NCBI GenBank assembly: GCA_024628785.1
Contig: CP102405.1
Coordinates: 682,001-746,000 of the forward strand
DNA: 64,000 nucleotides
Reading direction: 5' to 3'
DNA from: Fusobacteria bacterium ZRK30
GTDB taxonomy: Bacteria > Fusobacteriota > Fusobacteriia > Fusobacteriales > Fusobacteriaceae
Below, one piece after another: positions 18,254 through 27,190 of the stretch. The notes under the pieces are model-generated. The model ran no database searches, had not been told where the DNA came from, and saw only the letters and a list, made by a program, of their open reading frames with translations. A program made the position numbers and the translations under genes. Numbering within the stretch: position 1 is the stretch's first letter; each line of letters starts with the position of its first letter.

Positions 18254-19117
18254 ATGAAAAAGGATCTTATTATATTACACATTGCGGTTTTACTTTTCGG
18301 GTTATCAGGACTTTTTGGTAAACTCATAGAGGCGCCTTCTCAGGTGATTGTCAGTGGCCGGGTTATATTTGCTACAATGTTTCTTTATATTGTTCTTAAG
18401 TTTAAAAATGAAAAGGTAGAGATGAGTTCTCCAACTTCAAAAAAAATTATAATTTTGCAGGGGTCACTCTTATTTCTCCATTGGTTTTCATTTTTTCAGG
18501 CGATTAAGTTATCCAGTGTAGCTCTAGGGTTATTGTCTTTTTCGAGTTTTCCTATCTTTACAACCTTTATGGAACCTTTATTTTTTAAGGAAAAATTAGA
18601 GCGTGGAAAAGTCATTACAGCTATAATAACTTTTATTGGAATTTCCATGGTAATACCGCTAAATGGGATAGATGTTAAGATGTTAAGCGGGATAGGTATG
18701 GGTATATTTTCTGGATTTTCATTTGCAGTACTAGCTATAATGAATAGAAAATTTTCAAGTTCAGTATCGGGGATTAAACTTACATTCTATCAATGTCTGG
18801 GAGCATCATTTTGGTCAATCCCTGTTTTATTGTTATGGAATAAAGTTCCATCGGGAAAAGACATATTTTTCATGCTGATATTAGGAGTAGTTTTTACAGG
18901 GGTAGCTCATACTCTCTTTGTTATGTCGCTAAAGAGAATTAGTGCAAGTACGGTGAGTGTTACCACATGTTTAGAGCCTGTATATGCTATTATATTTGCA
19001 GCCTTTATATTGGGAGAAATACCTACTCTAAAGATAGTATTAGGAAGTAGTATAATCATATTGGCAGCATTTTTATCGACTAAAAGAACAGTTTTAAAAG
19101 ATAAACCTGCTGTATAA
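18254..19117 (+). CDS. EamA-type DMT transporter
   Basis: Inner-membrane drug/metabolite transporter of 287 residues with ten predicted helices in two EamA repeats. The first repeat ends near 'FGTFMEPLFFKEKLERG'-like sequence and the second has 'TCLEPVYAIIFAAFILGE', the usual EamA helix-9 signature. The substrate is unknown; such proteins export amino acids, sugars or metabolites. GAGGGGGG lies before the ATG. Monocistronic. Confidence 0.88.
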   Translation: MKKDLIILHIAVLLFGLSGLFGKLIEAPSQVIVSGRVIFATMFLYIVLKFKNEKVEMSSPTSKKIIILQGSLLFLHWFSFFQAIKLSSVALGLLSFSSFPIFTTFMEPLFFKEKLERGKVITAIITFIGISMVIPLNGIDVKMLSGIGMGIFSGFSFAVLAIMNRKFSSSVSGIKLTFYQCLGASFWSIPVLLLWNKVPSGKDIFFMLILGVVFTGVAHTLFVMSLKRISASTVSVTTCLEPVYAIIFAAFILGEIPTLKIVLGSSIIILAAFLSTKRTVLKDKPAV

Positions 19118-19184
19118 TTAAGTATAAAAAAAAACTAGAGAACCATCTATAGATGATCCTCTAGTTTTTTTTTATACTTAATTA
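19116..19184. terminator. long bidirectional terminator
   Basis: A long near-perfect inverted repeat: TTAAGTAT with ATACTTAA outside, a run of nine A against nine T, and ACTAGAG with CTCTAGT inside. It reads as a terminator on both strands and overlaps the stop codons of both flanking frames. Confidence 0.88.
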
Positions 19185-19412
19185 TTTTTCTTTATATGTT
19201 TCAAAAAATTCTTTTTTTGCTATTCTATAAACTTCAGAACAATCTAGTGGTGAAACTAAAAAGTCTCCCTTTTTAACAATCATTTTTTCGCCCCACGGAG
19301 CTGTGAAATAAAATACCTCTCCTACTTGAAGGTTCTTTAGGAGGTCTTTATCAACTTCTACACCTTTGATTTTACCGACAGCTTTATAGATCTTCCATCC
19401 GTTTTTTTCCTC
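19182..19412 (-). pseudogene. PGDYG-like small protein without a start codon
   Basis: An open frame of about 76 codons, read from plus 19412 down to the stop at 19182-19184. Its translation includes 'GWKIYKAVGKIKGVEV', 'MIVKKGDFLVSP' and 'EVYRIAKKEFFETYKEK', resembling the PGDYG domain (Gly-Asp-Tyr loop then EVY-I-EF-TY). TAGGAGG sits at its head, but the frame holds no ATG, GTG or TTG before the conserved region: the TAG of the Shine-Dalgarno is in frame and is followed by GAG GAA AAA AAC GGA TGG. A small deletion in the A run or a sequencing error would explain this. The domain assignment is from memory. Confidence 0.5.
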
Positions 19413-19458
19413 CTAAATCAATTAGATAATAGATATTTCACATAAAATTATAAAATGT

Positions 19459-21579
19459 TTATAACTCTTTCAGCACTACCTTGATCTCATAATATTCTAT
19501 ATCATTTGGTAGCTCATCTTTGATAGGTCGGAGCATAGTCCCGCCAACTTTTTCAATGGCAGCCAATATCAACTTCTTTTTTTGGCTGTCTACGATCCTT
19601 GAGAGGTCAACTTCTAATCCTTCATCCATACACTTAAACAGATGGCTGAGGATGGTATCGAACTTACTTTTCCTTTCAGCTGCAATCTTATCTACATTTT
19701 TACCATCTAAAAATAATTGGTAGGAGATCCTGTGTGTGCTGTCTTTGGTGCTGGCTTTTTTAGGTTTAGCCTCTTTTTTTACAGTTTCTCTTACTTCTAT
19801 TGGGCTGGTATCACCCTTTATCTCTTTTATTACCTCTAAAAATTTTATTCCGTATTTTTCATATTTTTTCTCTCCTACACCATTTATATCCAATAGACCT
19901 TCGTAGTCAGTAGGGAGATATTTGGCCATCTCCTGGAGGGTTTTGTCAGAAAATATAGTATATGGCGGTTTCCCTTCAGTCCTTGCAATATCAGCTCGAA
20001 GTTTACGAAGGAGATCAAAGCTTCCCTCCCATTCATAGGTAGTTTTTCTCTGAATTTTAGTCACTTTTCTAGTGAATTTTTCCTTGCTCTTTATGAATTC
20101 AAAGGCTTTTTTAGTCAATCTCAAAGTAGGGAACTCTGTTTTAGTAACATCTAAATACTCATCGCCTACCAGAAGGTCAACCAAAGCTCTGATGTCTTTC
20201 TGGGAATAATCTGATAGCAGTCCATAGGTAGAAGCTTTATCTAGATTCCAACTAAGAATACTCTTATTTTTAGAGCCTCCCAGGACTCCTACAATCATAT
20301 TTATCCCGAACCTCTGCTCAGTACGGTAGACACAAGAAAGTATTTTTTGAACCTCAACTGTGATATCTTCTACCTCACCGTCATCTAAACAGTTACTACA
20401 ATTATTGCAGTTTTCTATCCTGTCGTCTCCGAAATATTCCAAAATATATGATCTGACACATTTAGAAGTATGGCAGTAGTTCACCATAGAACTCAATTTT
20501 TCACGTTTGATATTCATAATCTCTTCAGAGGATTCAAACTGATTATTATTTATGAAAAAAGTCTGAGTCTGGATATCTTTAGGATTAAATATCAATATAC
20601 AGTGAGAATCCAACCCGTCTCTTCCAGCTCTTCCGGCTTCCTGATAGTAACTTTCCAGATCCTTTGGCAGGTTACTATGGATAACAAAACGAACATTGGA
20701 TTTATCGATTCCCATTCCAAAGGCGTTGGTTGCTACCATGAGAGTTAATCTGTCATTTATGAAATCATCCTGGTTTTGTTGTCTTTCATTATCAGATAAT
20801 CCGGCATGATATCTTCCTACCTTGTATCCACGTTCAGATAGTTCAGAGTAGATGGAGTCAACTTCCTTTCTTGTAGAGGCATAGATAATCCCCCCTTCAT
20901 CGCTGTGTTCCTTGAGATATTTCTTGATATAGGATAAGCTGTTAACCCCTTTTATAGTTGTAAATTTCAGATTTTTCCTATCGAATCCATTTATGAACAC
21001 ATTGGGATTAAACCTCATATTTTTTATAATATCTTCCCTGACTTTAGGAGTTGCAGTAGCAGTAAATGCTGTAACTATAGGATTACCAGGGAGCTGTTTT
21101 ATAAAATTAGGAACATTGAGGTATGATCTTCTAAAATCATGTCCCCATTGGGAGATACAATGTGCCTCATCTATGGCTATCTGGGAGATCTTCTCCATTC
21201 TGATCCTGTCTATGAACTCTGAATTTTCAAATCGTTCCGGGGTAACATAGATGATCTTGTGGTCTCCATTTGAGATCTCCATGTAGATGGTATGCATCTC
21301 TTTAGGAGTAAGGGTACTATTGATATAGACAGAAGAAACTCCTAATGTATTTAGTGCATCTACCTGGTCCTGCATAAGGGAGATCAGAGGAGATACCACA
21401 AGGGTTATCCCTTCAAATATAAGAGCAGGAATTTGGTAACAGATAGATTTACCTCCTCCAGTCGGCATAATTCCCAAGGTATCCTGTCCCTCCAGGATGT
21501 TTTTAATGATGGGTTCCTGTCCCTCTTTAAAGGTGGTGTACCCAAAATATTTTTTTAAAATTTCATAAGCTTTATCCAC
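19459..21579 (-). CDS. recQ: ATP-dependent DNA helicase RecQ
   Basis: 3'-5' DNA helicase of recombination and fork repair (706 residues). Walker A 'PTGGGKSICYQIP' lies near residue 40, the Walker B box is 'IDEAHCISQWGHDFR', and motif VI is 'QEAGRAGRDG'. The RecQ-C zinc site is visible as the Cys set in 'CRSYILEYFGD...CNNCSNC'. A winged helix and an HRDC domain ('LLRKLRADIARTEGKPPYTIF') follow. The tail of about 110 residues after the HRDC is a further helical region. GGAGAG precedes the ATG. Confidence 0.95.
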   Translation of the reverse strand: MDKAYEILKKYFGYTTFKEGQEPIIKNILEGQDTLGIMPTGGGKSICYQIPALIFEGITLVVSPLISLMQDQVDALNTLGVSSVYINSTLTPKEMHTIYMEISNGDHKIIYVTPERFENSEFIDRIRMEKISQIAIDEAHCISQWGHDFRRSYLNVPNFIKQLPGNPIVTAFTATATPKVREDIIKNMRFNPNVFINGFDRKNLKFTTIKGVNSLSYIKKYLKEHSDEGGIIYASTRKEVDSIYSELSERGYKVGRYHAGLSDNERQQNQDDFINDRLTLMVATNAFGMGIDKSNVRFVIHSNLPKDLESYYQEAGRAGRDGLDSHCILIFNPKDIQTQTFFINNNQFESSEEIMNIKREKLSSMVNYCHTSKCVRSYILEYFGDDRIENCNNCSNCLDDGEVEDITVEVQKILSCVYRTEQRFGINMIVGVLGGSKNKSILSWNLDKASTYGLLSDYSQKDIRALVDLLVGDEYLDVTKTEFPTLRLTKKAFEFIKSKEKFTRKVTKIQRKTTYEWEGSFDLLRKLRADIARTEGKPPYTIFSDKTLQEMAKYLPTDYEGLLDINGVGEKKYEKYGIKFLEVIKEIKGDTSPIEVRETVKKEAKPKKASTKDSTHRISYQLFLDGKNVDKIAAERKSKFDTILSHLFKCMDEGLEVDLSRIVDSQKKKLILAAIEKVGGTMLRPIKDELPNDIEYYEIKVVLKEL

Positions 21580-21635
21580 TATTATCTCTCCTTTTCTCTG
21601 TGTGCTCAGTGTTCCAAATTATATTATCGTTATGA

Positions 21636-22181
21636 TTAATTGGATCCAGAGTTATACTGTTTTTCTACTAATTCTTTTGCCACTAATTCCAGCATAAATA
21701 ACTCTCTATCTATATAAAGACCAATATTTTCAGGCTGATTTTTGATAACTTCCTTATTGTGGGCAATAGCCTCATAGATATTTACCCATCTGGCATCCAT
21801 GCCATTGTTTATCTCATAATCCTCTAAATTAGTTTCTCCTAATTCCTTGTGGATATCACAGATGAAAAAATGCGAGATCATATTGATATAGTCATAGTCT
21901 TTTTTATAGATAGGTTTTATCTCGTCATAGACACCATATTCATCTAATATCTCTATATTTTTAGCTCCTGTCTCCTCATTGATCTCTCTTTTTACACCTT
22001 CTACTAGATCTTCACCTTCATCGACTCCTCCTCCGGGGAAGCTGTAGTCATCATACCTTTTTGTATAGAGGAGTAAGATATTTTCACCATCTAATATAAT
22101 TCCCCTGGCAGCAATTCTTTTATACGTTTTTTTATCTTCTAAATTTATATTTTCTGAAATAAATTTTCTGAGTATTCTCAT
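21636..22181 (-). CDS. NUDIX hydrolase (paralogue 1)
   Basis: A 181-residue NUDIX protein. The Nudix box reads GGGVDEGEDLVEGV then KREINEETGA, preserving G-x5-E-x7-REUxEExGU, so it should hydrolyse a nucleoside diphosphate linked to some moiety with Mg2+. The substrate cannot be read from sequence. It is clearly paralogous to the gene at 23651-24211: shared 'YSFPGGG', 'Y..MISHFFICD/YMTSYFFICS', 'LEDYE' and 'RELFMLELVAKELV'. GGAGG precedes the ATG. Confidence 0.9.
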   Translation of the reverse strand: MRILRKFISENINLEDKKTYKRIAARGIILDGENILLLYTKRYDDYSFPGGGVDEGEDLVEGVKREINEETGAKNIEILDEYGVYDEIKPIYKKDYDYINMISHFFICDIHKELGETNLEDYEINNGMDARWVNIYEAIAHNKEVIKNQPENIGLYIDRELFMLELVAKELVEKQYNSGSN

Positions 22182-22374
22182 TTTTTACCTCCAATAATAG
22201 TTTTTTATAATATATATATTATATCATACTAATAGAATAATTCTATTAATCACATTTCCTAGAATTGCTTAAATTTTTATCCCTCTTTTTTTCTACCGTC
22301 ATTAAAGAAGGTTACAGATTAAATAAATTTTAATTAAAAACAAAAGCGTACCCATACACTTCGCATTTTTTTTA

Positions 22375-22403
22375 TTGAACAAACAATATAATACAAGTAT
22401 CAT
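22375..22403 (+). promoter_or_regulatory. promoter of the iron-type binding lipoprotein
   Basis: TTGAAC (22375-22380), a 17-base spacer and TATCAT (22398-22403), 42 bases before the ATG. The boxes are moderate matches. Confidence 0.45.
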
Positions 22404-22445
22404 ATTAATTGGAGTTATTATAAAATATTATTAGGGAGAAATTAT

Positions 22446-23480
22446 ATGAAAAGATTAACGAAAATTTTAAATTTAGTATTGGCACTATCACTTCTATTGG
22501 TTGTAGCTTGTGGAAAAAATGATGATAAAAATGATGAAATACCTGCTCAAAGCAATGAAGTCACGGTATATTCACCACTTTTTCCTGATGCTATCAATAG
22601 TGTTGTTGATGGTTTTACAAACAAAACAGGAATCAAGGTTAACCTGGTTGTAGCAGGTACTGGAGAATTACTTAAAAGAGTCCAAGCTGAAAGTGAGAAT
22701 CCTTTAGGGGATGTTATTTTTGGAGGAGGAGCTGAATCTCTGAATTCATACAAAGAATATTTCGCACCATATAAAAGTGTAAACCATAATAATATAGATC
22801 CTTTATTTAGGGACCCTGAAGATAAGTGGTTTGGTTTTGCTGTACTGCCTATGGTTATGATCTATAATACTGATCTTGTAACTAAGGAAGAAGCTCCTAC
22901 TTCTTGGAATGATTTAATCGACCCTAAGTGGAGTGGAAAAATAGCTATGGCTTCTCCTGTTAAATCCGGATCATCTTATACTATCACTGCTACTCTATTG
23001 ACTGCCTTTGGAAAAGATTCTGAAGCTGGTTTTGATTTTGTTAAAAAATTCGTAACTAATCTTGATGGTAAGATTTTAGGAGGTTCATCTGCTGTACCTA
23101 AAGGTGTAGTAGATAAGGAATACTCTATCGGATTAACTTTAGAGAGTTCAGCTGTTAAATATAAAAATGCCGGTGGACACATCGAAATAGTATATCCATC
23201 TGAAGGTACTTCTGTTGTTGCTGATGGTGCTGCTTTAATTAAAGGTGCTATCAACGAAGAGAATGCTAAATTATTCTTAGACTATGTGGGGAGTAAAGAG
23301 GTTCAGGAAATTTTAGCTACAAAGTTTAATATCAGAGGAGTTAGAACTGATGTTGCTCTTCCAGAGGGATTAGGACCGATTTCAGATATCAAACTACTTG
23401 ATTATGATTTTGACTGGGCATCTAGTAGTAAAAAAGATATAGTTAAAAGATGGAAAAATATAGTTTCAGGAAAGGAGTAA
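22446..23480 (+). CDS. iron(III)-type ABC transporter substrate-binding lipoprotein
   Basis: A 344-residue type-2 periplasmic binding protein. The signal peptide ends in the lipobox LVVAC at about residues 18-22, so it is lipid-anchored. 'VTVYSPLFPDAINSVVDGF', 'DVIFGGGAESL', 'APTSWNDLIDPKWSGKIAM' and 'GIGLTLESSA'-like segments resemble FbpA/AfuA-type ferric binding proteins and relatives for phosphonate or thiamine. The true ligand is uncertain. No permease or ATPase gene is adjacent, which is unusual. Followed by a terminator at 23573-23622. Confidence 0.85.
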   Translation: MKRLTKILNLVLALSLLLVVACGKNDDKNDEIPAQSNEVTVYSPLFPDAINSVVDGFTNKTGIKVNLVVAGTGELLKRVQAESENPLGDVIFGGGAESLNSYKEYFAPYKSVNHNNIDPLFRDPEDKWFGFAVLPMVMIYNTDLVTKEEAPTSWNDLIDPKWSGKIAMASPVKSGSSYTITATLLTAFGKDSEAGFDFVKKFVTNLDGKILGGSSAVPKGVVDKEYSIGLTLESSAVKYKNAGGHIEIVYPSEGTSVVADGAALIKGAINEENAKLFLDYVGSKEVQEILATKFNIRGVRTDVALPEGLGPISDIKLLDYDFDWASSSKKDIVKRWKNIVSGKE

Positions 23481-23572
23481 GATATAATAATTATAGGTAA
23501 ATTATCAAAAATATCTCTTTAGGTCTGTTGCAAATATTAAAACTTTATAATCATATATAATTTTGAAGATTC

Positions 23573-23622
23573 AAAAAGGGTGACTTACAAGTAGATTTTC
23601 TACTTGAGTCGCCCTTTTTTTT
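23573..23622. terminator. terminator between the binding lipoprotein and NUDIX paralogue 2
   Basis: AAAAAGGGTGACTT and AAGTAG pair with CTACTT and GTCGCCCTTTTT in a two-part stem around the loop ATTTT. T-rich on the plus strand and A-rich upstream, so it may work in both directions. Confidence 0.88.
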
Positions 23623-23650
23623 AGTATTTTTATTTTCTAGGTCGAAAAGA

Positions 23651-24211
23651 CTAATAAAAGTCGATCATATAGTTTCTAAAATTGATATCGGTATTTTTCT
23701 CTAGTTCCTCGGCTACAAGTTCTAATATAAATAACTCCCTTTCCAGGTATCTGCTCATATATATTGGTTTTTCTTTCTGGACTTTCTTATTGTGTGCTAC
23801 GGCATCATGGATATTTATCCATAGAGCTTTAATTCCCATCTCCTCCTCATAATCTTCTAATTGAGGTTTTCCTAGATTAGAATCAACACTACATATAAAA
23901 AAATAAGAGGTCATATAGATATAATCAATCTCTTTTCTCTTTAAAGGCGGAATAATTTCATTATAGATTCCATAATTAGAAATTATCTTAATATTGTTGG
24001 CACCAGTTTCCTCTTGTATCTCCCGGATTAAACCTTCCCTGGGAGTTTCATCTTTTTCTAAACCTCCACCGGGGAAGCTGTAATCATCGTGTTTTTTTAT
24101 ATATAAAAGTAAAATTTTATCGTCCTTTAAAATAATTCCACGAGAAGATGGCCTTTTATAGACTCTTTTATCTTTAAGAATTGTACAGTCAATATCCTTT
24201 AATAGTTTCAT
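23651..24211 (-). CDS. NUDIX hydrolase (paralogue 2)
   Basis: A 186-residue NUDIX protein with box GGGLEKDETPREGL then IREIQEETGA, all metal-binding positions kept. It resembles the protein at 21636-22181 along its whole length, including the N-terminal 'YKRPSSRGIIL' lead-in and the C-terminal 'ELFILELVAEELE', so the pair arose by duplication and is now separated by an iron-type binding lipoprotein. The substrate is unknown. GGGGG lies before the ATG, and the tail after 'ELEKN' is unique to this copy. Confidence 0.9.
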   Translation of the reverse strand: MKLLKDIDCTILKDKRVYKRPSSRGIILKDDKILLLYIKKHDDYSFPGGGLEKDETPREGLIREIQEETGANNIKIISNYGIYNEIIPPLKRKEIDYIYMTSYFFICSVDSNLGKPQLEDYEEEMGIKALWINIHDAVAHNKKVQKEKPIYMSRYLERELFILELVAEELEKNTDINFRNYMIDFY

Positions 24212-24329
24212 AGAATCCCCCTAAAAATCTTATTGCCTATTATAATAGATGTATCTATTTTTGATTGTACCATAAAAACTAAAAAACCCAACCTGTTTAA
24301 AGGTTGGGTTTAAAAATTATATATACTTA

Positions 24330-25751
24330 TTAGTAATATAGATCTCTCTTACTATTTTTTATCTCCTCTAATTTTACCTTTAGAGAAGCTTTAGTTTCTT
24401 CAGTTAATCTAGATGTATCGACGCTGGAATCGATTAGATTATACCCTACTTTTTTAGTCTCTTCACTGGCATAATCTTCAAGATATTCAGCTAAAGTCAG
24501 GATAGCATTAGGAGTACAGAAATTATGGATAAATCCAGGTTTTGAAAATTCCATAAAGTGTTCCCCGGTACGGCCAAGTCTATAACAGGCTGTACAGAAT
24601 GAAGGAGTAAATCCATTTTTCATAAGTTCTCTTAAGATATCATCGAGATCTCTGGAATCACCAATCTTAAACTGTTCCTTATCTAAGTCCTGCTGACATT
24701 TATTTTTCTTATTAGAATATCCCTGTAACTCTATCTGAGTACCGGCATCGATTTGAGATACTCCAAGTTCCATACATTCACGTCTTAATTCAGCATTTTC
24801 ACGGGCTGTAAGGATAAGTCCTGTATAAGGAACTGCCAGTCTAAGGATAGCTATAATTCTCTTTAATTCCATATCATTGATCAGGTATTTATCATCATGG
24901 TTGACTCCGGAAGCTTCATTTAACCTGGGAAATGATATTGTATGGGGTCCTACACCAAAATTATCTTCTAAATGTTCCACATGCTGCATCAATCCTAAAA
25001 CTTCGAATTTCCACTTATAGATACCAAATAATGCTCCAATACCTACATCGTCTATACCTGCTTTCATAGCACGGGACAGACCAAATAATCTCCACTTAAA
25101 GTTAGATTTTTCTCCCTTTGGATGAACCATTGCATAAGACGGCTCATGGTATGTTTCTTGGAATATTTGATATGTTCCAATCTCTGATTCCTTTATAATT
25201 TTAAAATCCTCAATAGTCTGAGGAGCTGCATTTATATTGACACGTCTGATCTCTCCATTACCTTTTTTTACAGAATAAGTTTTATTTACAGTATCTCTGA
25301 TATATTCAGGAGAATAGTCAGGATGAGTACCATATACCTGGATAATTCTCTTGTGTCCTTCATCTACAAGAGCTTCTATCTCTTGTCCCAATTCATCCAG
25401 GGATAATGTTTTTCTGGTCATTTGCTGGTTATGAACATTGAACCCACAGTATGTACAAGAGTTAGTACATTTATTTCCTAGATATAGGGGAGCAAATAAC
25501 ACTACTCTATTTCCATAAACATCCTCTTTGATATGTTTTGCCAGTGCAAACATCTCATCGATCTTATCCTGATCTTCGGTATTTAAAAGAACAGTTGTTT
25601 CTTCCAAACTAAGTCTTTCACCTTTTTTAGCCTTTTCCATAACCCTATAAAAATCTTCATCTGTAGGATTAGTTAATAATAGAGATTCGATTAAATCAGA
25701 ATTAATAAAACTTTCCTCTTTAACCTCCTCTTTCCATGCTAAGTTATTCAT
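24330..25751 (-). CDS. hydG: [FeFe]-hydrogenase maturase HydG
   Basis: Radical SAM tyrosine lyase that makes the CO and CN- ligands (as a Fe(CO)2CN synthon) for the H-cluster. 'CTNSCTYCGF' is the CxxxCxxC cluster motif. The C-terminal CTAC followed by 22 residues and C is the CX2CX22C motif that separates HydG from its close relative ThiH. 473 residues from ATG 25751, chosen because GGAGG lies six bases upstream; the longer frame to 25826 is rejected. A TM1266-type gene lies upstream; HydE, HydF and the hydrogenase are not in the window. Confidence 0.95.
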   Translation of the reverse strand: MNNLAWKEEVKEESFINSDLIESLLLTNPTDEDFYRVMEKAKKGERLSLEETTVLLNTEDQDKIDEMFALAKHIKEDVYGNRVVLFAPLYLGNKCTNSCTYCGFNVHNQQMTRKTLSLDELGQEIEALVDEGHKRIIQVYGTHPDYSPEYIRDTVNKTYSVKKGNGEIRRVNINAAPQTIEDFKIIKESEIGTYQIFQETYHEPSYAMVHPKGEKSNFKWRLFGLSRAMKAGIDDVGIGALFGIYKWKFEVLGLMQHVEHLEDNFGVGPHTISFPRLNEASGVNHDDKYLINDMELKRIIAILRLAVPYTGLILTARENAELRRECMELGVSQIDAGTQIELQGYSNKKNKCQQDLDKEQFKIGDSRDLDDILRELMKNGFTPSFCTACYRLGRTGEHFMEFSKPGFIHNFCTPNAILTLAEYLEDYASEETKKVGYNLIDSSVDTSRLTEETKASLKVKLEEIKNSKRDLYY

Positions 25752-25883
25752 CTTATACCTCCAAAATTTAATAATTTGAAGATTGATATGAAAATCATAT
25801 AATCTAAAAGAAAAAATGATCTTCAATCATCTCCCTTTTACTTAGAAATTTAATAAATCTCCTTGTAATTAGGATAAATTAGG

Positions 25884-26126
25884 TTATTTCTTGGTAGCAG
25901 TCTTTACAGACACACCTTTAAGATTACCCATTTTACCTGATAGTGACCCTATTTTATCATTATCTGTTTCTAAAATCAACACAATAACAGAAATGCCTGC
26001 TTCTCTGTAGGGGATTCCCATTCTAGAGATTATAATGTCTGAAAAGTCCATTAATATACTATTTATACTGGCTATACTATCTCTGTTTTCAACAAATATC
26101 GACATAGTGGCTATTCTTTTGTTCAT
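25884..26126 (-). CDS. TM1266-family iron-only hydrogenase system regulator
   Basis: A small 80-residue ACT/NikR-C-like protein: 'MSIFVENRDSIASINSILMDFSDIIISRMGIPY' then 'ISVIVLILETDND' and 'GNLKGVSVK'. This matches the TM1266 family, which is repeatedly found next to hydrogenase maturation genes and is annotated as an iron-only hydrogenase system regulator. It has no DNA-binding domain, so a direct repressor role is doubtful. It sits 132 bases upstream of hydG on the same strand. Confidence 0.85.
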   Translation of the reverse strand: MNKRIATMSIFVENRDSIASINSILMDFSDIIISRMGIPYREAGISVIVLILETDNDKIGSLSGKMGNLKGVSVKTATKK

Positions 26127-26410
26127 AATTCACTCCTTTATGGCTTACAGCCAAATTGATAATTATTTAAATTATATCATATATTTTAATGATTTTTAGA
26201 GGGAAATGGTGGGCAAAAAAATAAAAGTTGCCGAAATAAAATTTTCATATAGAAAGTTTACGAGAAATAAGGGGGAATTATATAAAGTTGACTTCCAGAA
26301 AAAGTAGAGGTATTCTAGATATGATAGAGATTATCTCAACTCATGACAGATTCTCTCTAAAAAATTTAATTTCAGAATCAAAAAAAGATGATGAAGAACT
26401 GGGGGGAATC

Positions 26411-26989
26411 ATGAGGATATGTATTTTGTTTGGAAGTTTAAGAAGCAGCAGTAACACCAGATTGTTACTAGAACCTTTTGTAGATGAATTAAAGCAGCTT
26501 GGAGCAGAGATTGACTATATAACACTTAAAGATAAACATATAGAGCCTTGTACAGCATGCTGGACGTGTCAAAATATTTTTGAAGAGCCTGGCTGTCCAA
26601 AGGATGATGATATGAATATAATATATGAAGCTGTTTTAAATTCCGATTGTATTATATTTGCAACACCTATCTATTCATGGTATTGCACGCCGCCTATGAA
26701 GGCAGTTATGGACAGACTGGTTTATGGTATGAATAAATACTATGGGGATTCTAAAGGTCCCTGCCTTTGGGAAGGGAAAAAGTGTGCATTGGTTACCACA
26801 TGCGGCTATGAAATCCAAGAGGGAGCCGGAGTCTTTGAGGAGGGGCTGAAGAGATATTCAAAACACTCAAATTTAGAATATATAGGAAAATTAGCTGTTC
26901 GGGATATTGATGGGAAGAAATATTTTCAAAATAAATTTACAGTAAAAGCTGCAAAAGAGTTTGCCGAAAAGGTATTTAAATCACTTTGA
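26411..26989 (+). CDS. flavodoxin-like NADPH-dependent FMN reductase
   Basis: Flavodoxin-fold oxidoreductase (about 192 residues from ATG 26411). 'LFGSLRSSSNTRLLLEPF' is the FMN phosphate loop, and 'PCTACWTCQ...PGCPKDDDMN' is the Cys-containing segment typical of the multimeric flavodoxin/iron-sulfur flavoprotein group. 'FATPIYSWYCTPPMKAVMDRLVY' is the family signature. GGGGGG lies four bases before ATG 26411. The frame stays open upstream to TTG 26288, giving 41 extra residues that look unlike the family and are probably untranslated. Substrate unknown. Confidence 0.82.
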   Translation: MRICILFGSLRSSSNTRLLLEPFVDELKQLGAEIDYITLKDKHIEPCTACWTCQNIFEEPGCPKDDDMNIIYEAVLNSDCIIFATPIYSWYCTPPMKAVMDRLVYGMNKYYGDSKGPCLWEGKKCALVTTCGYEIQEGAGVFEEGLKRYSKHSNLEYIGKLAVRDIDGKKYFQNKFTVKAAKEFAEKVFKSL

Positions 26990-27150
26990 TTAACAGATAT
27001 GGATAAAATATCCTAAGTTTTATATATCGTTTAATCTTAATAGAGAAAGGCTCTCAAAATTGGGAAACCTTCTCTAATTATTGAAGAAGTTATAATTCTA
27101 AGAGATTGTAAAAATATGTTTGAAAGTAATATTAATAATGAAATTATAAT

Positions 27151-27183
27151 AAAAACCCCCTCAGAAATTTCTGAGGGGGTTCA
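27151..27183 (-). terminator. sstT terminator
   Basis: AACCCCCTCAGAAA (27154-27167) and TTTCTGAGGGGGTT (27168-27181) form a 14-bp inverted repeat. The A run at 27151-27155 gives the U tail on the minus strand. Confidence 0.9.
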
Positions 27184-27190
27184 TTAATTT

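Noticed and set aside
24330-25826. ThiH (tyrosine lyase of thiamine synthesis) instead of HydG
   Set aside because: The C-terminal CX2CX22C motif and the adjacent TM1266-type gene point to HydG; no thiamine genes are present.
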